DNA of 37,914 bases, from NCBI GenBank assembly GCA_900314295.1, contig OMUU01000114.1, positions 1 through 37,914 on the forward strand, in the 5' to 3' direction. The notes beneath the pieces are model-generated. The model was not told where the DNA came from. It ran no database searches and worked only from the letters and a program-made list of their open reading frames with translations. Shown piece after piece: positions 31,986 to 37,914 of this stretch (its first letter is position 1; each line of letters starts with the position of its first letter). This DNA comes from an uncultured Lachnospiraceae bacterium. GTDB lineage: Bacteria; Bacillota; Clostridia; Lachnospirales; Lachnospiraceae. Both the position numbers and the translations under genes were made by a program.

Positions 31986-32057
31986 GTATAAATTCTTCAA
32001 AAACGCAGACAGGCCGCCTTCCGCGAAGTGCGCGTAAGAGACTGTATGCGATTCTAT
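31986..32057. repeat. Family A repeat, left half, in the purF leader
   Basis: GTATAAATTCTTCAAAAACG and the downstream GCGAAGTGCGCGTAAGAG then ATGCGATT match 17737-17810. It lies right after the candidate -10 and ends about 30 bp before the purF ATG. Confidence 0.7.
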
Positions 32058-32089
32058 CTTTTTTCACGCAGCAGAACTGGAGGACGTTG

Positions 32090-33523
32090 ATGACAAATTA
32101 TGAATCAGGCTTAAAAGAGGAGTGCGGGGTTTTCGGGATTTATGATCCGGATGGCGGTGATGTCAGCAGGACCATCTATTTCGGTCTGGAAGCCCTGCAG
32201 CATCGCGGACAGGAATCCTGCGGCATTGCGGTTTCCAATACCAACGGTCCGAAGGGCCGCGTAAATTCCTACCGGGGGCTTGGACTTTTGAATGAGGTGT
32301 TTAAGGGAGATGAGCTTCAGAAACTGAAGGGTAATATCGGCGTGGGTCATGTCCGTTATTCCACCTCCGGTGCTCTGAATGTGAACAATGCCCAGCCGCT
32401 TGTCCTGAATTACATTAAAGGCTCTCTTGCCCTGGCACATAACGGAAACCTGGTAAATGCCTTTGAGCTTCGCGAACAGATGGAGAATACCGGTGCGATT
32501 TTTCATACGACGATTGATTCTGAGGTTATTGCCTACTGCATTGCCCGGGAACGCGTAAAAACGCCGAGTATCGAGGTCGCCGTGAAGAATGCCGTCACAA
32601 AGCTCCGGGGAGCCTATGCGCTCGTCATGATGAGCCCCAGAAAGCTGATCGGTGTGCGGGATCCCTGGGGGCTCCGTCCGCTATGCATTGGAAAGAGAGA
32701 CAATGCCTACATTCTGGCTTCTGAAAGCTGCGCTCTTCATTCCATCGATGCAGACTTCATCCGGGACGTGAAACCGGGAGAGATCGTCACCATTGACAAA
32801 AACGGCGAGCTGCACTCGGAGTTCATGGACTGCGTCATCCCGAGAGAGAAGCAGGCCCGCTGCATCTTCGAATATATCTATTTTGCCAGACTGGATTCCA
32901 AGATTGACGGCATTGCCGTCTATGATGCAAGAATCCGGGGAGGAGCATCCCTTGCAAAGACTTATCCCGTTGACGCGGATATCGTTGTCGGGGTCCCCGA
33001 TTCCGGCCTGGCAGCGGCACAGGGCTACGCACTCGAGTCCGGCATTCCGTTCGGTATCGCCTTTCATAAGAACAGCTATGTCGGCCGGACCTTTATCAAG
33101 CCGAGTCAGGATGAGCGGGAGTCCAGCGTTAAGATCAAGCTTAGTGTCATCAAATCTGTCGTCAAAGGCAAGCGAGTCGTTCTGGTGGACGATTCCATCG
33201 TGCGGGGCACCACAATTACGAATCTAATACACACGATGAAGAAATGCGGCGCAACCGAGGTTCATGTGCGGATCAGCTCCCCGCCATTTCTCCATCCCTG
33301 CTACTTTGGCGTTGATGTGCCGTCCAATAAGCAGCTGATCGCCTCTCAGAATTCCACTGAGGAGATCCGCCGCCGCATCGGCGCTGACTCTCTGGGATAT
33401 ATGCAGATCAGCGAGCTTCAGGATATGGTAGGCGATCTGCCCATCTGCAAGGCATGCTTTGACCAGAGTTATCCTATGGAGGTCCCGGATCATGAGATCC
33501 GAGATGCCTTTGAAGGCGACTGA
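32090..33523 (+). CDS. purF: Amidophosphoribosyltransferase
   Basis: ATG 32090 has GGAGG 6 bp upstream; a TTG just before is ignored. The 477-residue protein has an 11-residue propeptide before the catalytic Cys12 (K-E-E-C-G-V-F-G), the glutaminase G-H-V-R-Y-S-T-S-G and A-H-N-G-N-L motifs, and the PRPP site V-V-L-V-D-D-S-I-V-R-G-T-T. Cysteines in A-R-C-I-F-E, H-P-C-Y-F-G and I-C-K-A-C-F fit the Fe4S4-containing Bacillus-type enzyme. It makes phosphoribosylamine, the first step of purine synthesis. Confidence 0.96.
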   Translation: MTNYESGLKEECGVFGIYDPDGGDVSRTIYFGLEALQHRGQESCGIAVSNTNGPKGRVNSYRGLGLLNEVFKGDELQKLKGNIGVGHVRYSTSGALNVNNAQPLVLNYIKGSLALAHNGNLVNAFELREQMENTGAIFHTTIDSEVIAYCIARERVKTPSIEVAVKNAVTKLRGAYALVMMSPRKLIGVRDPWGLRPLCIGKRDNAYILASESCALHSIDADFIRDVKPGEIVTIDKNGELHSEFMDCVIPREKQARCIFEYIYFARLDSKIDGIAVYDARIRGGASLAKTYPVDADIVVGVPDSGLAAAQGYALESGIPFGIAFHKNSYVGRTFIKPSQDERESSVKIKLSVIKSVVKGKRVVLVDDSIVRGTTITNLIHTMKKCGATEVHVRISSPPFLHPCYFGVDVPSNKQLIASQNSTEEIRRRIGADSLGYMQISELQDMVGDLPICKACFDQSYPMEVPDHEIRDAFEGD

Positions 33524-33616
33524 ATCCCGATATGTATTGCAAACGCTAAGCCTCGCAGAAGAGGCGCAACAATTTATATATGCTGCGGCTCTGATGCCCG
33601 GCAGGAGGAGGAGTGA

Positions 33617-35233
33617 ATGTCTGTAAAATATGTATTTGTAACAGGCGGTGTTGTTTCCGGTCTTGGAAAAGGAATCACGGCTGCATCACTGGGAAGACTT
33701 CTGAAGGCCAGAGGCTACAGTGTCACAATGCAGAAATTTGATCCCTATATCAACGTGGATCCGGGAACCATGAACCCGATTCAGCACGGCGAGGTTTTTG
33801 TCACCGACGATGGCACGGAAACCGACCTGGATCTAGGCCATTACGAGCGTTTTATCGATGAAAATCTCGACCATAATTCCAATGTAACCACCGGAAAGGT
33901 ATATTCCACCGTCCTGCAGAAGGAGCGCCACGGCGACTACGGCGGAGGCACGGTTCAGGTAATCCCGCACATCACCAATGAGATCAAGAGCCGTTTCTAC
34001 CGCGCGAAAACAGAGGACGAAGAGAAGATCGCCATCATCGAGGTGGGAGGCACGGTCGGCGATATCGAGAGCCAGCCCTTCCTTGAAGCGATCCGTCAGT
34101 TCCAGCATGATATCGGTCATGAGAATGCCATTATGATCCATGTCACCCTGATTCCTTATCTGAAGGCATCCGGAGAGCTGAAGACAAAGCCGACGCAGAC
34201 CTCTGTAAAGGCTCTGCAGAGTATCGGAATCATGCCGGATATTCTGGTCTGCCGCTCCGAGTATCCGCTCAGTCAGGGGCTTAAGGACAAGATTGCCCTG
34301 TTCTGCAATGTGCCGAGCAGCCACGTCCTTCAGAATCTGGACGTTGAGTATCTCTATGAGGCGCCGCTCGCCATGGAGAAGGAAAACCTGGCTGACGTCG
34401 TTCTGGAATGTCTGCATCTTTCCGATCCCGAACCGGATCTCTCCGATTGGACCGATATGGTGGAGGCGCTTCGCAATCTGAAGCATCACGTCACGATTGC
34501 GCTTGTCGGAAAATATATTGCCCTTCACGACGCGTATCTGAGTGTCGTCGAGGCGTTAAAGCACGGCGGGATCAAAAACAGCGCAGAGGTGGATCTGACC
34601 TGGATCGACTCTGAGAAGCTGAATAAGGATAATGTTGAAGAAATTCTCGGCGATGTGGACGGCATCATCGTTCCGGGAGGCTTCGGCGGCCGTGGCGTTG
34701 ACGGTATGATCGCCGCTGCGGAGTTCGCGCGCACCCATAAGATTCCGTACCTTGGTCTCTGCCTCGGAATGCAGGTGGCCATCATCGAGTACGCGAGAAA
34801 TATGTGCGGCTATCACGATGCTCACAGCATTGAGCTCGACCCGGATACGATGCATCCGGTGATCGCTCTGATGCCCGATCAGAATGATGTCACCGATCTG
34901 GGCGGAACCTTGAGACTCGGCTCCTACCCCTGTGAGCTGAAGGATGGAACGCTTGCGAGAGAGCTCTATGGCTCCAGCCTGATCCATGAGCGTCACAGAC
35001 ACAGATACGAGGTCAATAACGACTACCGGAAGCCGCTCACAGATGCCGGCATGGTTCTGTCCGGAATCTCTCCGGACGGCCACATCGTGGAAATGATCGA
35101 GCTCAAGAAAGAGGATCACCCGTTCTATGTCGGAACACAGGCGCATCCGGAGTTTAAGAGCCGTCCGAACCGTCCGCATCCGCTGTTCCGTGGATTTGTA
35201 GCAGCTGCATTAAAGTACAGAGAGGAGAAATAA
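33617..35233 (+). CDS. pyrG: CTP synthase
   Basis: The 538-residue enzyme begins [19 protein letters not shown], the ATP-binding synthetase start. It has [13 protein letters not shown] and a class I glutaminase with Cys382 in G-L-C-L-G-M-Q. It makes CTP from UTP, ATP and glutamine. Length is typical. GGAGGAGGAG precedes the ATG. Confidence 0.97.
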   Translation: MSVKYVFVTGGVVSGLGKGITAASLGRLLKARGYSVTMQKFDPYINVDPGTMNPIQHGEVFVTDDGTETDLDLGHYERFIDENLDHNSNVTTGKVYSTVLQKERHGDYGGGTVQVIPHITNEIKSRFYRAKTEDEEKIAIIEVGGTVGDIESQPFLEAIRQFQHDIGHENAIMIHVTLIPYLKASGELKTKPTQTSVKALQSIGIMPDILVCRSEYPLSQGLKDKIALFCNVPSSHVLQNLDVEYLYEAPLAMEKENLADVVLECLHLSDPEPDLSDWTDMVEALRNLKHHVTIALVGKYIALHDAYLSVVEALKHGGIKNSAEVDLTWIDSEKLNKDNVEEILGDVDGIIVPGGFGGRGVDGMIAAAEFARTHKIPYLGLCLGMQVAIIEYARNMCGYHDAHSIELDPDTMHPVIALMPDQNDVTDLGGTLRLGSYPCELKDGTLARELYGSSLIHERHRHRYEVNNDYRKPLTDAGMVLSGISPDGHIVEMIELKKEDHPFYVGTQAHPEFKSRPNRPHPLFRGFVAAALKYREEK

Positions 35234-35236
35234 CCG

Positions 35237-36451
35237 ATGTTTAAAGCAAATCAGAATTACCTCCGACTTCAGGGAAGCTATCTTTTTTCCACCATTGCAA
35301 AGAAAGTCGCAGCCTATACCGAAGCCAATCCAAATGCCAATATCATTCGTCTCGGTATCGGCGATGTTACACAGCCGCTTGCTCCGGCCATCATTGATGA
35401 GCTTCATAAGGCGGTAGACGAAATGGGCAAAAAGGAAACCTTCCACGGCTACGCTCCGGATCTCGGCTACGAATTCCTCCGAAACGCGATCGCAGACGAA
35501 TACAAGGGAAGAGGCTGTGAAATCAGCACCGATGAAATTTTCGTATCGGACGGTGCCAAGAGCGATTCCGGCAACATCCAGGAGATTTTCAGCGAGGACG
35601 CGAAGGTCGCTGTCTGCGACCCGGTTTACCCGGTCTACGTGGATTCGAACGTCATGGCCGGCCGCTCCGGTGAGTGGATTCCTTCCGAGCAGCGGTATTC
35701 TAATTTCATCTACATGCCCTGCACCGAATCAAACAATTTTACGCCGGAATTTCCGAAGGAGAATCCGGACATCATCTATCTCTGCTATCCGAACAACCCG
35801 ACCGGAATGACAATCAGCAAGGCGCAGCTTCAGGAGTGGGTCGATTACGCAAACCGGATCGGCGCCGTCATCCTCTATGACGCTGCTTACGAGGCATATA
35901 TCACAGAGAAGGATGTTCCCCATTCCATCTACGAGTGCGAGGGCGCGAGAACCTGTGCCATTGAAATCCGCAGTTTCTCCAAAAACGCCGGATTCACCGG
36001 CGTACGTCTCGGCTTCACCGTTGTACCGAAGGATCTGCGCGACGCGGATGGTGTTTCTCTCCACGACCTCTGGGCGAGACGCCACGGCACCAAGTATAAC
36101 GGTGCTCCCTACATCATTCAAAAGGCCGGCGCGGTCGTCTTCACCCCCGAAGGGCAGAAGGAGATTCGTGAGCAGGTAAGCTATTATCAGAAGAACGCGC
36201 GTGTCATCTATGACGGTCTGAAGGATGCCGGATACACCGTATACGGCGGAGTGAACGCACCGTATATCTGGCTGAAGACACCGGACAATATGACCTCCTG
36301 GGAGTTCTTCGACCACCTTCTCGAGGATGTTCATGTCGTTGGAACCCCCGGATCCGGTTTTGGTCCGAGCGGTGAGCATTTCTTCCGCCTGACCGCATTC
36401 GGCACCTACGAAAAAACCGTAGAGGCTATTGACCGCATAAAGGCTATGTAA
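35237..36451 (+). CDS. dapL: LL-diaminopimelate aminotransferase
   Basis: The 404-residue PLP enzyme has the DapL start [29 protein letters not shown] and the PLP Lys249 in [12 protein letters not shown]. It converts tetrahydrodipicolinate directly to LL-diaminopimelate, the short lysine/peptidoglycan route used by many Clostridia. It starts 3 bp after pyrG, with GAGGAG inside the pyrG end. Confidence 0.96.
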   Translation: MFKANQNYLRLQGSYLFSTIAKKVAAYTEANPNANIIRLGIGDVTQPLAPAIIDELHKAVDEMGKKETFHGYAPDLGYEFLRNAIADEYKGRGCEISTDEIFVSDGAKSDSGNIQEIFSEDAKVAVCDPVYPVYVDSNVMAGRSGEWIPSEQRYSNFIYMPCTESNNFTPEFPKENPDIIYLCYPNNPTGMTISKAQLQEWVDYANRIGAVILYDAAYEAYITEKDVPHSIYECEGARTCAIEIRSFSKNAGFTGVRLGFTVVPKDLRDADGVSLHDLWARRHGTKYNGAPYIIQKAGAVVFTPEGQKEIREQVSYYQKNARVIYDGLKDAGYTVYGGVNAPYIWLKTPDNMTSWEFFDHLLEDVHVVGTPGSGFGPSGEHFFRLTAFGTYEKTVEAIDRIKAM

Positions 36452-36561
36452 GAACGAAGCGGTATCGGTTGAAAATCCTCACAGACGACGACGCATGGAC
36501 ATGCATCAGAAACGGGATGCAGAAATCACATTAGAATCCGAAAAGAAGGCAGGTACATAAA

Positions 36562-37773
36562 ATGGGAAAAATTCAGATGAAGACGCCTCTCGTTGAAATG
36601 GACGGCGATGAGATGACCCGGATCCTCTGGCAGATGATCAAGGATGATCTCCTCACGCCTTACATCGACCTGAAAACGGAGTACTATGACCTCGGACTGA
36701 AGCATCGAGATGAAACCGACGACCAGGTCACCAGAGATTCCGCCGAGGCGACAAAAAAATACGGCGTCGCCGTAAAATGCGCGACAATCACGCCGAATGC
36801 CGCCCGCGTTAAGGAATACAATCTCAAGGAGATGTGGAAGAGCCCGAACGGAACCATTCGTGCCATGCTGGACGGAACGGTGTTCCGCACACCTATTATC
36901 GTAAAGGGCATCGAGCCGGTTGTCCGCTGCTGGAAGAAGCCGATTACCATTGCCCGTCACGCGTACGGAGATGTCTATCGAAATGTGGAAATCCGGGTTC
37001 CGAAGGCCGGGAAGGTCGAGCTGGTCTATACCTCCGACGACGGCCAGATCACAAAGACCGAGCTCGTGCACAAGTTCGACGGGCCGGGTGTCGTACAGGG
37101 GACGCACAATCTGGATGATTCGATCACCAGCTTCGCCAGAAGCTGCTTCGACTTTGCGCTCTCCAGAAAGGAAGACCTCTGGTTTGCCACAAAGGATACC
37201 ATCTCCAAGACCTACGATCACAGATTCAAGGATATCTTCCAGGAGATCTATGACGCCGACTATAAAGAAAAGTTCGAAGCCTGCGGTATCACCTATTTCT
37301 ATACGCTGATCGACGATGCCGTTGCCCGGATCATGAAATCCGAGGGAGGATTCATCTGGGCCTGCAAGAATTATGACGGAGATGTCATGAGCGATATGCT
37401 TTCATCAGCGTTCGGTTCCCTCGCAATGATGACCTCTGTCCTGGTATCTCCGCACGGATATTTCGAGTATGAGGCCGCGCATGGAACCGTTCAGAGACAT
37501 TATTACAAGCATCTGCGCGGCGAGGAGACTTCCACAAACTCCGTCGCGACCATCTTCGCATGGAGCGGTGCGCTCCGCAAGCGCGGCGAGCTGGATAACC
37601 TTCCGGAGCTTCAGGATTTTGCTGACAAGCTGGAAAAGGCTACCATCGCCACCATCGAGTCCGGAAAAATGACCGGAGATCTCGCGAGAATCACGACGCT
37701 TCCGAATGTGAAGACACTGAATTCCGAGGACTTCATCCTTGCTATCCGCGACACCCTGGAGACCATGCTGTAA
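36562..37773 (+). CDS. icd: NADP-dependent isocitrate dehydrogenase (eukaryote-like homodimeric type)
   Basis: The 403-residue protein begins [15 protein letters not shown] and has [21 protein letters not shown] and the coenzyme segment [10 protein letters not shown], typical of the type II isocitrate dehydrogenase subfamily. It oxidises isocitrate to 2-oxoglutarate, which supplies glutamate. AGGCAGG is about 8 bp before the ATG. It follows dapL by 110 bp of sequence with no clear terminator. Confidence 0.96.
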   Translation: MGKIQMKTPLVEMDGDEMTRILWQMIKDDLLTPYIDLKTEYYDLGLKHRDETDDQVTRDSAEATKKYGVAVKCATITPNAARVKEYNLKEMWKSPNGTIRAMLDGTVFRTPIIVKGIEPVVRCWKKPITIARHAYGDVYRNVEIRVPKAGKVELVYTSDDGQITKTELVHKFDGPGVVQGTHNLDDSITSFARSCFDFALSRKEDLWFATKDTISKTYDHRFKDIFQEIYDADYKEKFEACGITYFYTLIDDAVARIMKSEGGFIWACKNYDGDVMSDMLSSAFGSLAMMTSVLVSPHGYFEYEAAHGTVQRHYYKHLRGEETSTNSVATIFAWSGALRKRGELDNLPELQDFADKLEKATIATIESGKMTGDLARITTLPNVKTLNSEDFILAIRDTLETML

Positions 37774-37779
37774 GATATG

Positions 37780-37844
37780 CAAGATGCGGAACAATCCGTA
37801 GATTCTGCGGTTTATGGCACAAGGTATTGTGTGCGTATTATTAA
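37780..37844. repeat. Family A repeat, right half, after icd
   Basis: GGAACAATCCGTAG then TTTATGGCACAAGGTATTGT and GTGCGTATTATTA align with the end of the copy at 17884-17939, with several substitutions. It begins a few bases after the icd stop codon. Confidence 0.6.
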
Positions 37845-37877
37845 CGAGATAAAACACGTTGCGCGAGTTTTATCTCG
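37845..37877. terminator. Palindrome after icd, possible terminator
   Basis: CGAGATAAAAC (37845-37855) and GTTTTATCTCG (37867-37877) form a perfect 11-bp stem with an 11-base loop. No T-tract follows, so it may be part of repeat DNA. The remaining sequence to the window end shows nothing else I recognise. Confidence 0.5.
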
Positions 37878-37914
37878 CTATCGCGACGCTCGCCGCACAC
37901 GAATACTTCGCATT

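Overview
The window looks like a chromosomal segment from an anaerobic Bacillota bacterium of class Clostridia, most likely a Lachnospiraceae-type gut organism. Reasons (family knowledge plus gene content, not a database search): a split-subunit Na+-translocating decarboxylase operon, LL-diaminopimelate aminotransferase, a remA-gmk-rpoZ-rimO-pgsA-cinA string, RqcH, an XRE/cupin-potABCD operon, strong AGGAGG-type ribosome binding sites, and moderate GC with AT-rich promoters. Nearly all convincing genes are on the + strand; the DinJ-YafQ pair is the exception.

Layout. 1-3100 is an accessory zone: the tail of a RelE/ParE toxin, about 640 bp of unrecognised sequence, a complete dinJ-yafQ toxin-antitoxin pair on the - strand, a decayed Rpn-like fragment, a small coiled-coil protein followed by a possible structured RNA with a terminator, and a VanZ-like protein carrying four in-frame 30-bp tandem repeats. 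3113-6924 holds an APC permease, a large polytopic membrane protein and a truncated GtfA-like glycosyltransferase. 6940-12315 is the polyamine uptake operon: an XRE/cupin regulator, four 28-bp tandem repeats, then potA, potB, potC and potD joined by short gaps or 4-bp overlaps. 12466-14961 has a stand-alone FakA-like C-terminal domain and a secreted papain-type protease with three SLH domains.

15380-21497 is the most interesting block: one promoter, five genes and one strong terminator. The genes encode a 12S/MmdA-type CoA carboxyltransferase, an OadG-like anchor, a biotin carrier, the OadB Na+ pump and a 5S/PycB-type carboxyltransferase. Having both kinds of carboxyltransferase with a single biotin carrier and the beta pump suggests a membrane complex linking acyl-CoA carboxylation state, pyruvate/oxaloacetate and Na+ transport. 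Two long spacers inside the operon are filled with hairpins and a dispersed repeat that recurs upstream of purF and downstream of icd.

21618-37773 is mostly housekeeping: rqcH, a P-type ATPase, a TIGR01212-type radical SAM protein, yicC, remA, gmk, rpoZ, rimO, pgsA, cinA/pncC, purF, pyrG, dapL and icd. A second palindromic repeat with terminal inverted repeats and flanking 7-bp direct repeats sits between the radical SAM gene and yicC. The likeliest undescribed material is the set of intergenic structured repeats and the composite decarboxylase/transcarboxylase operon that contains some of them. All assignments are by eye; no searches were run.
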